Source of the DNA: Cephalotus follicularis
Taxonomy: Eukaryota; Streptophyta; Magnoliopsida; Oxalidales; Cephalotaceae
Length of the DNA: 64,000 nt
Assembly: GCA_001972305.1 (NCBI GenBank)
Contig: BDDD01005733.1
Span: forward strand, 1 to 64,000
Direction of reading: 5' to 3'
The position numbers and the translations under genes are program-made. Within the stretch, counting starts at the first letter, position 1; the number at the start of each line of letters is the position of its first letter. The notes beneath the pieces are model-generated. The model was not told the DNA's origin, did no database searches, and was given only the letters and a program-made list of their open reading frames with translations. Below, one piece after another: positions 46,125 through 57,230 of the stretch.

Positions 46125-49067
46125 GCCATAAAGGTAGCTCGGGATCAATGTTAAATGCATGTCATGTGATGTATGCATAAATGATGCAGTGCGGGAAATA
46201 CCAGTTTACATATATATGAAAATATATATATATATGTTCTAGCACTACAGTAAAAATAACAGTAGAGACATATATATGAAAAATATATGCGAGCGATAAC
46301 AGTACAGTAGTAGCCCAGCCAGGGCTACATCAACAGGCACAGTAATATCCGAAAAGGACCAAAAGGCAGTACAGTAAGTCCGAAAGAGGACCACAACAGA
46401 CAGGCAGTATGTGCAACGCCGCCAACTCCTGGCCCCACGTTGCACTCCCACTTCGGTCCCTTCTCCAGGAAACCAAGCAAGACAACAGTACAGTACAGTG
46501 AGTTACCGAGCCAACTCCTGGCTCCTAGGTCAACCTTGCCATGCAACTAGTGGCTCAAGCACAAACACAGTAAATTCACAGAGCAACACAGTGAATCCAT
46601 ACAATAAACAGTACAGTAAACAGCACAGTAGTGATCGTTTAGATCATCAACATGCAGTTCATTTCAAAATATTTTCGAAAGTGATAACATTTGGAGTACG
46701 TATTTCTAATAGATAGAAAATACTTTAAACAGTTCAGTAGTGAAAATCGCTTTCCAAAGATGTTCAAAAATATAATAATATTTGTAACGCCCGAGATTTT
46801 CCTATGTTGTAATTTCACAATGTATTTGTACTTTATTGTGGGATTAATAAAATAATGGATTCCAAGGCTTTGATGATGGTTTCCAAACTCTAATAATGTT
46901 AATTTTAGAGTAAAAATGTTAAAAAGGTAAATCAATGAGAAACGACGCTGTTTTGGAGGAAACGCGTCGATGCCTTTCTAAACACATCGACGTCCTTGAA
47001 GCAAAAGGGGTGCACGTAACTGCATGCACATGCACGTCGATACAGGCAAGGACATCGATGTCCTCGTGTAAAAGGGAAAAGACGTTGATGTCTTTTAAAA
47101 AGACGTCGATCCGTAACTTTGAATGTCAAGCACGTTACTCTGCTGACAAATTAACATGCAAGGGGGCACTATCTAGGCATTTTAACATGCAGATCATGAC
47201 ATGTTGAGCATGCAATATGGTACCCTGCACAGCTAGGACTAAAATGGCAGAAGTGGGAAGGCATGTGAGAGCATGCAATGGCCTTGGAAGCAAAAGGGAG
47301 ACACCAGGTGCCCCATGCAACCAGGTGTGGAGAAGGTGTGAAGAAAGAGGAGATTCTGGCGTTGGTGCAGAGGGAAAAAAACTTCAACCTGCATAAAACT
47401 CCCTTCTCTTCCCAAAACGAACGAGAAGGAAAATAAGAGAAAGGAAAACACAAAAGAAACAGTGAGGAGGGATAAACATTTCCACCATTGTTGAACTTGG
47501 TTGGAGCTTGGAACTTGGGGCTGGTGGCTTACAGCAATGGGACGGACCTGGAGGGGCTGCTGTGACCAGTTTGGAATGCAAAGAGGTGGACTTTCTAGTT
47601 CCTAACTTGGAACAAAAGGTAGGGGAAGCCATGACTGTACTCTTGAGATTAATATTCATGCATGGACTATTGTTTTGGTGTATGAATTGCATGATAACTG
47701 AATTGTTTTTGCTCACTGGATTATTGCCATGTTATGTTAGATATGTGATGTGTATCTGCATGTTAGTTTCCTGCCTTGATTACATGTTGTTTTGCATGTA
47801 TATGGTTTGTAATGGCCATTGTCTGTTACATCGTGAGGAAGAAGACGACTGGCACTCGAAACACGTCGACGCCTTTTAAAAACATCGACGTCTTTGGGTT
47901 ATTGCTTGGTTACTGACTTGAAACAGATCGACGTCTTTAGAAAGACATCGAAGCCTTAGGCTATCTGCTTGGGTTTTAATGTATTACACCTCGACGCCTA
48001 AGGTTCCTACCTTAACGCGTCGACACCGTAAGTAATACGTTGACGTTTGAAGGTTCCAGACCTTGAGCGTCGATGCGTATAAAATGGACATCGACATCTT
48101 TAAACAGTAGAACGCCCTGACACTAAGGACTTGGACATCGACGTTGATGGACAAAGACATCGACGCCTTTTAATAGACATCGACGTCTTTGGTACTGTTT
48201 ACAGGTTTCCTTATCTAACGATGCGAAACGATCCCGATTCCTGTTTGGGTGCATTTGAGCATTTGTATGCATTGCATATACACTGTTTACTGCCTGTTTG
48301 TTTACTGTTTGTAAATCGTTTATGATTTCTAAAGTTATGATATTTAGAAATGCACATGTCAACTCGGAATGCGCTATTTTGAGTATGAAAATATGTATTG
48401 GTTAATAGCGCATTTTCGAACAAACTGGAAAATGATTTACACTACTGATTTGTTCAAAAGTATTCCTGCTACTGAAATTACATATTTCAAATGTTATTCA
48501 AAATATTTCAAAATGAACTGCCTGTTGTCGATCTAAACGATCAATACTGTACTGTTTACTGCACTGTTTGCTGTTTTGATTCACTGCTTGCTCTGTGAAT
48601 TTATTGTGGTTGTGTTTGAGCCACTGGTTGCATGGCAGAGACTGCCAGTGCCAGCTAGTGGTAGGGTTGACCTAGGGGCCAGGAGTTGGCTGGGTAACTC
48701 ACTGTACTGTACTGTTGCCTCGCTTGGTTGCCTGGAGTAGGGACCGAAGTGGGAGTGTAGGGTGGGGCCAGGAGTTGGCGGCGTTACACATACTGCCTGC
48801 CTGTTGTGGTCCCTTGTGGACATACTGTACTGCCTGTTGGTCCTTCTCGGACATTATTGTGCCTGTTGATGTAACCATGGACGGGTTACAACTGTACTGT
48901 TTTTGCATAAATATATTTCGTATATATGTACCCACTGTTATTTTTACTGAACCGCTAAGATATGAAAATTTTCATATATATATAAACCGGTATTTCCTGC
49001 ACTGTATCATTTATGCATACATTACATGACATGCATTTAATATTGATCCCGAGCTACTTATATGACG

Positions 49068-49090
49068 TAGCCGAGTGAGGACAAAGGCTA
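49068..49090 (+). other. LTR hairpin 1
   Basis: Shortened stem TAGCC/GGCTA with loop GAGTGAGGACAAA. Confidence 0.5.
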
Positions 49091-49328
49091 ACCGCCTACT
49101 TTACAAATTGATGTAGTGGACCAGTTAGACTGGCACGGACGAAGAAAAAGTTGTTATGTTGTTTTATTCTTGGTTTTACTTATTCTCCTGTTTTGTAATA
49201 AACCGGGTTTTGTTTAAGGACTACTAATGTACCGTACTTATGGTTTTGTTTAATGATGGAATTTTTTTTATCTGTACTATGATCACGCTCCATTTTGAGG
49301 GCTATTAATAATGACAGATTTGTTTTGG

Positions 49329-49356
49329 GTAGCGTGCAGTATGGGATGCACGTTAC
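49329..49356 (+). other. LTR hairpin 2, GTAGCGTG stem
   Basis: GTAGCGTG/CACGTTAC (one wobble) around CAGTATGGGATG. Confidence 0.7.
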
Positions 49357-51060
49357 GAGTTTCAATTTATGAATCTTATGCTTCCGCAACTGATACCTTG
49401 TTTAAAAGTTTAAAATTTTATGGTTTTTACATGAGCTGAATTTATATGTAATTTTTGCCTTTACTGCTTTAATGTTGTCTTCTCGAAAAACGGTGTGTGA
49501 CAATATTCATTTTACATTTTCGTACTCAATATAGTTGTTTTCAACTCGCATATGTATTTCTAATGTAACAAAACTTAGAAAATCATAATCAATTTATAAA
49601 CAGTCCATAAACAGGCAGTAAACAGTATATATGCAATGCATACAAATGCTCTAAACCATCCTAATCGAAATCGGGATCGTTTCGTATCACTAAGTAAGAA
49701 AAATTCCAAACGATAACAGAAAGCGTCGATGTCCATTATTAGGCGTCGATGTCTTTGTCCTTCAGTGTCAACGTTCAAGTCCTCAGCGTCAGCGCTTCCT
49801 ACTGTTTGAAGGCACCGATGTCCATCTCTATACGTATCGACGCTCAAATTATGGAACCTTAAACGTCAGTGTATTGCTTAAGGTGTCGACGCGTTAAGGT
49901 AGGGACCTTAGGCATCGATGTATAATACGTCAAAATCCAAGCAGAACACTCAAAGGCGTCGATGTTATTCAAAGACGTCGACGTGTTTCGAAGGCCAGTC
50001 GTCTTCTTCCTCACGATGTGACAAACAGTGATCATCAAATTCCACATACAAGCAAGATAACATGTAATCAAGGCAGGAAACCAACATGCAGATACATATC
50101 ACATATCCAGCATAACATGGCATTGATCCAGATGATCAAAAAAGTTCAATAATCATGCAAGCATAAGCACCAAAACATAGTCCAGGCATGAACATTAATC
50201 TCAAGAATACAATTATGGCTTCCCCTACCTTTTGTTCCAAGTTAGGAACTAGAAAGTCCACATCTTTAAGTCCTAGAACCGTCCACAACAGCTCCAAGGA
50301 TCGTCCCATTACTGCTAGCCCACAGCTTCAAGTTCCAAGCTCCAAAACGCTCAACAATGGTGATTCCCTTCTCTCTTTCACTTACTGTTTCCTTACTCTG
50401 GTGTTTTAGCCGAACCAAGGATGAAGAGAGGAGAATTTATGCTTTTGGGAATCCTCTCTCTCCTTCTCTATGTCTGTTTCATACACCCTCTCTCGTGTCC
50501 TCCACCTTCACTTACTGTTTTTGTCCCTTTTCTCTTAATTTTTGCAGTTTGCAGGTTATGAAGGTTCAGCCCCCTTGCATGCCACAGGTTGAGGACACAT
50601 TTTGGAGCATGTCTGGCATCGGGCCGCATGGCCAACATGTTGCATTTGGTGCTCCTAGACGCCTGCAAAGTGATCCAAAAATGTTTCCCTTAGCACGTTA
50701 CTCTGTCAGCAGAATAACGTGCCCGTCATTCAATGTTACGCATCGACGTCTTCTCTAGACGTCGATGTCTTTCCCCTTTTGACACGAGGGCATCGACATT
50801 CTCACCTGCATCGACGTGCATGTGCATGCAATTACGTGCGTCTCTCTGTTCCAAAGACATCGATGCATTCAAAAGGCGTCGACGCTTTTTTCTCAAAACA
50901 ACGTCGTTTTACTTCAAATTGCCCTTTTTACATTTCTCTAACATTTTTATCCCAAAATCAATATCATTAGAGTTTGAAATACATCATCATTTTATTAATT
51001 CCACAATAAAGGTACGTTTACATCGTGAAATAATAACATATGAAAACCTCGGGCGTTACA

Positions 51061-51480
51061 GTTGACTGTTTCTCCTGGACAGTCGGCTGATGCTCTGTTT
51101 CAGTTAGCTGGTCGAGGTGGATTGGACTTCCAAAATGCTACTGCCATTTTTGCACATTTGGTTGACAGTCGGCAGGAGATGTTGAGAGTCAGCTGGTGAG
51201 CCTTGACAGTCGGCCGGTGTCCTGCTTCAGTCGGCTGGTTAAGGTGGTATGGAGTTCAAAAACCTACTGCCTATTTTGACACCACTAGACAGTCGACTGG
51301 ACCTCCTTGGTAGTGGGTTGTTTTGTCCTGGCAGTCGGCTGGTCGCCAGATGCAGTCGGCTGGTGTGGAGTGTACTTGCCGTTTCTGGGATTCCTTCAAG
51401 AACCAGTCGGCTGTTTAATCCAAACAGTCGGCTACTCAACCTAAACAGTCGGCTGTCCAACCTGGGCAGTCGGCTGTTTT
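51061..51480. repeat. CAGTCGGCTG motif array
   Basis: About 14 copies of CAGTCGGCTG or CAGTCGACTG, in U3 of the second Sirevirus LTR. The Ser-Arg-Leu-rich open frames here are a by-product of the repeat. Confidence 0.8.
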
Positions 51481-51637
51481 TGCCTGTATCTACAGAAATA
51501 ACCTTTGCACAACTTTGGGCATTAAATCAAGTGAGTATATGAATTGATAGTTTAGAGAATTATGCATATAGGTATTACATGTTTGTTAATCATCGAAACA
51601 ACACATGTTAAGGCAATTAATGGGGTGGCAAAGGCCA

Positions 51638-51654
51638 AAAATCTCCCCCTTTTT
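51638..51654 (-). other. Sirevirus-2 polypurine tract
   Basis: Minus-strand AAAAAGGGGGAGATTTT next to the LTR end. Gypsy-5 sequence begins right after it, so the Sirevirus internal region is gone. Confidence 0.75.
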
Positions 51655-52692
51655 GACAATGCATGCAGGGAACTGGGGCACTCTGGTTACCAGCATTCGC
51701 AAACTTGGAGGGTACACTCGAACTAGACAATGAAAATCGGCCTCCACGGTGTGCACTCCTAGACCTGCCTCTCCTCCGAGAAGAACGATACGGATTCCCG
51801 CTGCCTTGACTGCTACCATGAGAACCAGGAGAGGGGCTACTATCGTCTTCTGTGATTTGGTGCTGCCACTGTCATTGCCACTCTACCAAGCAGAAGAAGT
51901 AGGCCGAGTGCGAGCTCTATCTCTCATCTGTCTCGCCTCCACTGCAATATTCTTAAGCTGCATGGCTCAGGAAGAGGTATCTGATATGGAGATCAAACCT
52001 AAGGGAGTCCATTGTCTCCTCAATCTTAGTCCCCTAAGGAACTTCTTCGCTCTACGCTCTTGGCCTTCAACTAAGTATGGGGCAGATTGGGCTAACTGCT
52101 TGAATCTCACCTCATATTCAGCAACCGTCATACTTCCCTGTACCAAGTTGACAAATTCAACCTCTCTTCTGTCTATCTCTACCTGAGGGTAGTACCTTGC
52201 ATTGAACTCTCTTTTGAAAACATCCCAAGAGCGGACTGTACCATTTCTCGTCCAATCAGTATTCACCATAGCCCACCAGTGTTCGTCTTCCCCTTGGAGC
52301 ATATACACTGCAAATACCAATTTCTGTTCATCCTCACATCCCATTGCCTCAAAAAGCTTTTCTAAATGAGCTAGCCAAGACTCAGCAAAGGTAGGATCAG
52401 AGAGTCCTACGAATACTGGAGGCTGCAACTTTAGAAAGCGGCCTAACATATCTTCCCTCCTTGGCCTACGCTCCACTCAAGCATGTTGGCGTCCCATCAG
52501 AGTATGCATCTCTGCCACAGTGGCGCACATCTGCCTCCATACCTCAGGGTCAGCCCTGGCTGGAGGAGCATTAGCATCATACTTTGGGAAGACGTTACCA
52601 TAAGCCGATTCATCATCAACAGGAGCAGGGGCAGGAGCAAGGGTAGGAGTATTCCTTCCACCCCATCAACCACGCCTTCCTCTATTATCCAT
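51655..52692 (-). pseudogene. Gypsy-5 gag, truncated
   Basis: Start at ATG 52692 (MDNRGRRG, soon a stop). The gag core at 51967-52476 is open: RFLKLQPPVFVG, AESWLAHLEKLFEAMGCEDEQK, EDEHWWAMVNTDW, RREVEFVNLVQGSMTVAEYE, KKFLRGLRL. It belongs to a gypsy lineage distinct from gypsy-1 to -4 (KLQPPVF, DEHWW). The C-terminal Ser/Arg-rich part runs degraded to 51655. The protease and pol are cut off by the Sirevirus-2 LTR. Confidence 0.87.
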
Positions 52693-52842
52693 CGCTATAA
52701 AAAGACAACGGTGGGATGATTAGATACAATCTCTTCCAATTCCAAAAATTGTGGCATGAATAAGTAAGAACATATATCATGCGAATCCATTCAGTCGATC
52801 TCAACAACGCATTAATATACTTTACTAGCAGGCCGACCACTA

Positions 52843-52854
52843 TCTTTGATACCA
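52843..52854 (-). other. Gypsy-5 primer-binding site
   Basis: Minus-strand TGGTATCAAAGA, two changes from the tRNA-iMet consensus, 3 bases inside the LTR. Confidence 0.75.
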
Positions 52855-52857
52855 TTC

Positions 52858-55155
52858 TATAACACCCCGCGCCCGGAGGATGGACACGTGGCATTACTCT
52901 CAATCCAATATACAATACAATGGTCGGGACTAGCAATATAAAAATGCAAAAAACTTAAAACTTTTCAATACATGTCATATGCGGAAGATACAGTACAATA
53001 ATCCATTCACGCGATACAGTACGGTACAATACCAATCATTACCATACAAAACATGTTTTGTTACGATACTATGCCAATCATTTCATTTCAATACATTTTA
53101 ATACAACATTCATCACTAGTCTCATTGGTACAAACTGAGATACGGTCCTGTCACATCAAACGGTCATGCAGTCGTGCCGAACTTCAATCCTTTTATCCAC
53201 TGCTACCTGCTGCCCTACCTATGACGCACATAAAAGTACAACACAGCCCCACCCCGAAGGATGGGGTTACCCAAAAGGCTAAGCAGAAACCCCATGCAGC
53301 ATGTATGCATGTACAATGTGCAATATCAATGACAGTTTATGCAATATAAATGTGCGGTGTACCATATAAATGCAAGATATGGCAAATGCATGAATACAAT
53401 TGGCGATCTGACTATCTGTATGACACTGGCCCATAACAGAGCATATGGATAGGATCTATAACAATTAATCAATGGCAGACACTCAATAATGGTGTATCAA
53501 ACACCTAATCAAACAATCATATCCTATAGAGCATGCGACCTCGGGTCAGTACAATGTCAATCAATAGTAGTGATCAATCCCACGGAAGGTAGTCCTTCGA
53601 AAAATGTGGGAGATCTATCTACTATTCTCAGACTGATCAGGTTTGGAACTCGTAGATCTTCCAGCCTATGGCTGGGTCAATACAATATCGATTAGCTACA
53701 ACCATGGGGGAGCTACTATACTGTTTGGGAGCGACGACCCTCCGGGAGCATCAATCGTTAATCAATAATAGTACTGCTCGTCAACAGATCAATACAATAA
53801 ATGACACGATCGACGAAATAGGTTGACAAGGTCAATAGCCTAACATGCCAATACGGGTCATAAGGTCACTCTATAGGATCCATACAATACAATCAATCAA
53901 TCTGTCAGTACAATGCCAATAAGTGGTGATGTCTAATGGAGAAATGGGAATATGCATCCAACGTTCTGAACTTAAACTCTCAACACTTATGGCTCGATCA
54001 ATAAATCAATCAACCAGTTAGTAGCCAATAGACGGTGATAATCGAATCAATGAGATAAGAATAAGTATCTATCCGGTTGGTGAAAGTCACTGGATCGTCA
54101 CCTATGGCTCCAGTTGTCACCCTATCAATTTATCAATTCAATCTTTGAAAACTATGTGCCGAATGCTTGAATACCTCAAGTGAGGCTCCGGTCAAGCGTT
54201 AATGTGAAAAGGAGTTGAAACTAGCTTTAAAACAGTTAAAAGTTCCATTTAGCCCGAAAGGCGTTGATGTCCTTGGCCAAAGACATCGATGCGTATCAGG
54301 GCATTCCTTTAAAACTGTAGAAAGGCATCGATGTCTTTCTCTATATCTATAGAATTTTGGCTGAAGAAGACATCCCAAGGCAAAGATGTCGATGTCTTTG
54401 CTGTGGAATCAAGGATGTTGCCCTCTAAAGCAAAAGACATCGATGCCCATGGGCAAGGGATCGATGTCTTTGTTGGGCAGGGCCGATTTTGTGCAGAAAA
54501 TCAGCAAATTTCAAGTCCAAACCCAATAAGGGTTAAAATCAATCCTTTATGGTTAGTAAAACTAGTTACAACCTTCAATTTACAATTTCTATCATTGTCA
54601 ATATCAACTAGGTTAAGGATTAAATAAAAATCCTAAAACCACAATTTCACTCAAGACACTCATTCAATCATTCAATTCAATTCAGTTAATCAATACAAGT
54701 AGTAGGCAATTCAAGTAAGAAGTCCTAGCTAATATAGCAGCTTCAATAATTGAGCAACAAACGATCAATGGCCGGGAAAACACCCAAGGACCCACTCTTT
54801 CTTGTTCAAACGGCAGAGGAGAGACTTGCAATTATTGTCTTTGCCGATGAAGGAACTAAATCTAGAGCTAGAAGGAAGGGGGAAAGGTTGTCCAGCAAGA
54901 GTGAGAGGGAGAAGGATAGAGAGAGGGGGAAAAGAATGGGAAATGGTGAGAATGTGACGGAAATGACAAAGGATTGACTTTTATAGTCAATTCGGTTAAT
55001 CCTCCAAAACTCAGCCTAAAATCCCAACTATACATGCATATAATCAAAACAATAATGATAGGTATGAGAATACCTCAATTCAATACAGTACAATACAGTC
55101 CGATACAGTACAATGCATGTATGAATAGTACACAAAGGGAATTCGGATCGTTACA
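52858..55155 (-). repeat. Gypsy-5 5' LTR
   Basis: LTR-strand TGTAACGATCCG...CGGGGTGTTATA, 2.3 kb; the last bases were probably TTACA. Palindromes such as AAAGACATCGATGCG lie at 54250-54480. Hairpins 1 and 2 are not recognisable here, consistent with a different lineage. Many CAATACAGTACAATAC-like low-complexity stretches occur. No gene. Confidence 0.85.
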
Positions 55156-57039
55156 CCTCTAGACTTACAAAACAACATTGTGCTCCTCTGATTGAAAAAA
55201 TCCAGGCCAGAGTAAACAGCTGGGCTACCAAAACTTTATCGTATGCTAGATGACTACAACTCATTAAATCGACTCTGGCAAGCCTGCAGGTCTTCTGGAG
55301 TATCACCTTCTTACTTCCGTCAGTGGTCACTAACGAATGCGAGAAATTGATAGGTAAGGGGAATTCCTTCAAACAAAGCCTTGTCAAATGGTCCAAAGTC
55401 TGCCTACCTTGGCAAGAAGGTGGGCTAGGAATTAAACCTATGAAATCCTGGAACCAGGTTCTCTTCCTTAAACAAATCTGGAACCTCCTTAATGACCACT
55501 ATTTATGGGTATAATGGTGCAAGCTAAACTTGATCAGAAACCACAGCTTCTGGAATCTACCTTCCTCTAGCTCCTTTTCCTGGTCTTGGAGACAAATTCT
55601 CTATCTCCATAACATGGCCTTAATACATTTAGTCTTTGTATGTGGTAAAGGGGACAGGTTCTCCTTATGGTTTGATCCCTGGTTCCACGGATCAACCATT
55701 TATGACGTATATGGTCACCGGGTTATCCAAGATGCTGGAACGGTGGGTTTTAAGATGATACAAACTGTTATTGCAAATGAACAATGGAAATGGCCAGAAA
55801 CATCACCTGAGCTTCTTGAAATACAACGACGTGCTCAAGACATTCCTATTTCTTCTTATTCAGATTGCAGCTACTGGGAGGCTGTGGGATGATCGTTTTT
55901 TACTAAGGGGGCCTGGAATTCCATTAGAGATTTTGCTCCACCGGTGGGATGGGCAAATCTAGTTTTGCACCCCTTCCGTATCTCCAAACATGCCTTCTCC
56001 CTATGACTTGCTATCTTGGGTGCTCATAGGATGATGGAAAGGCTCCTGACTTTGGGGATTTTAAAGTCATCCCGATGCTCTTTCATTTGTGGGGATAATG
56101 AGAGTGTGGAGCATCTCTTCTTCACATGCCCATATACCCGATACATATGGATTAAGGTGCTAAGCATGTACAATATCAACAGACAAAGTCTATCTTGGCC
56201 ATAGGAGATTCAATGGATGGTGGAGCATGCTAGAGGCAAAAAGCTCCCCCAAACTCTCAGGAAACTCACTTTCGGGGCTACAGTTTACCATGTTTGGATG
56301 GAAAGAAACCGAATATGCTTTAAGAACTGCTATCTCCCCCAAGAATCTGTTATACATAAAATTCATGGGGATGTTACAGCTAGATTGACAGGGCTTTCTC
56401 TTGATAACTATAATGAGCACCATCACTCCTTATGCATTAATTGGGAAATGATCGGCTAGTTTTGGGGTAGTGTTTCTCTGGTTGACTGTTTTTGAGATAT
56501 GAAGGTGGAAGTCTGCTTGGTTGCTTGATTGGCTGGCTCTTGAAGTCTGGGTGTTTATCCTACTATTTGTGCAATGTCTTCGATATCTATGTCATTGATT
56601 TCTTGTATTCGACATGATATACATCTGCAATGAAAGTTGGTTGGCTTCTTGGTTAGCTCTGGGTTTCCACCTACTTTGTCTGGCTTGATGGGAGACTATT
56701 GGAGGAGAGCTGTGATGACCGAAACAACTTGACTGTGTTGGTATGACATGTATATGTAGGGCTCCTGCTGGATGGCATGAGATGGCTCCTGATTGCATGC
56801 TTCTTTTTTACAGGGGATGTTTTCTTTGTTACAGGAGGTTTTATTAGGCTCTCATTTTGAGTGTATGATGGATGTTTTTTTTATTTTTGTAGCCCATATG
56901 TGGCTTCTCTAGGTAGTTGGCTTATGAGCTCTTAGATTTTTATGCACCACTTGCATCTTTTTTGTAAGCAAGTGTGTCTTCTGTAAGATGACCTTTTTTT
57001 TTTATATATACACACAATTCATCCAAAACAAAAAAAAAA
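55156..57039 (+). mobile_element. LINE, 5' part cut by the gypsy-5 LTR
   Basis: Plus-strand non-LTR element ending in a short poly(A) run (57025-57039). The 5' boundary is the gypsy-5 LTR at 55155, so most of ORF2 (endonuclease, RT core) is missing. 56460-57024 is non-coding 3' UTR. Confidence 0.82.
55160..56458 (+). pseudogene. LINE ORF2 C-terminal part with zf-RVT
   Basis: The thumb region of a plant L1-type RT is recognisable: IEKIQARVNSWATKTLSYA, LQLIKSTLASLQVFW, PWQEGGLGIKPMKSWN and FVCGKGDRFSLWFDPW. The zinc-binding RT region follows: TKGAWNSIRDF, then CSFICGDNESVEHLFFTCP at about 56070-56130, whose spaced Cys and His fit zf-RVT. VYHVWMERN and FKNC end it. Stops at about 55250, 55515, 55892 and 56204 show decay. 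No RNase H domain follows. Confidence 0.88.
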
Positions 57040-57218
57040 TTACTTAGCCGAACATAATGATAGAGGTAAAAGTTTTCTGCAGATAATTCTTCATTAAAAC
57101 CAGCAGCTTTTCTCTTTGTCTCGCTTCCCTCTGCCTCCTGCCGCTTTCTCCTGTCTCTCCTACTGCTTTCATCAATTTGTGATTTTAATTCCTTTCCTAC
57201 TTCGTGCGTTTCGGCCAT
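57040..57218 (-). other. Short unassigned reading frame beside the LINE
   Basis: About 60 codons from ATG 57218 (MAETHEVGKELKSQ...), charged and Lys/Arg/Glu-rich, preceded on its strand by TATATATA (57219-57230). It runs into the LINE poly(A) at 57039. It could be the first exon of a host gene broken by the LINE, or chance. I recognise no family. Confidence 0.25.
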
Positions 57219-57230
57219 ATATATATATGT

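Larger units (their letters stand above)
46783..49502 (+). mobile_element. Solo gypsy LTR (plus) nested in the minus one
   Basis: 2720 bp, TGTAACGCCCGAG...CGGTGTGTGACA, exact target duplication ATATT (46778-46782 and 49503-49507). Same family as the surrounding LTR but inverted. Palindromes occur at 46960-47110 and 47860-48190, and AAAAGGTAGGGG at 47614-47625. No coding region. Confidence 0.94.
45701..51060 (-). mobile_element. Solo gypsy LTR (minus), host of another solo LTR
   Basis: LTR-strand TGTAACGCCCGAG...ATGGGGTGTGACA, about 2.6 kb after removal of the nested LTR. Flanks are GTCGG (45696-45700) and GTTGA (51061-51065), a plausible duplication changed at two sites. It shows the palindromes at 49720-49990 and 50740-50890 and GGTAGGGG donor-like text at 50221-50229. 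No gene. Confidence 0.85.
45188..51637 (-). repeat. Second Sirevirus-type LTR, expanded by insertions
   Basis: 45188-45700 and 51061-51637 are two halves of one LTR. The GTGGTTCGACAAACCGCC then CTACGTCCACTCCCC block matches the Sirevirus-1 LTR (GTGGTTCGGC, CTACGTCCACTTTTCC), and the inner edge adjoins a Sirevirus polypurine tract. Instead of the ATCGAT arrays it carries CAGTCGGCTG motifs. Only the LTR and PPT remain. The left boundary is approximate. Confidence 0.7.

Noticed and set aside
51239..51542. Ser-Arg-Leu repeat protein
   Set aside because: The residues are a direct translation of CAGTCGGCTG units, so it is repeat-derived and not a gene.
54750..54977. Lys/Arg/Glu-rich open frame
   Set aside because: It sits within the gypsy-5 LTR in purine-rich sequence and has no recognisable domain.
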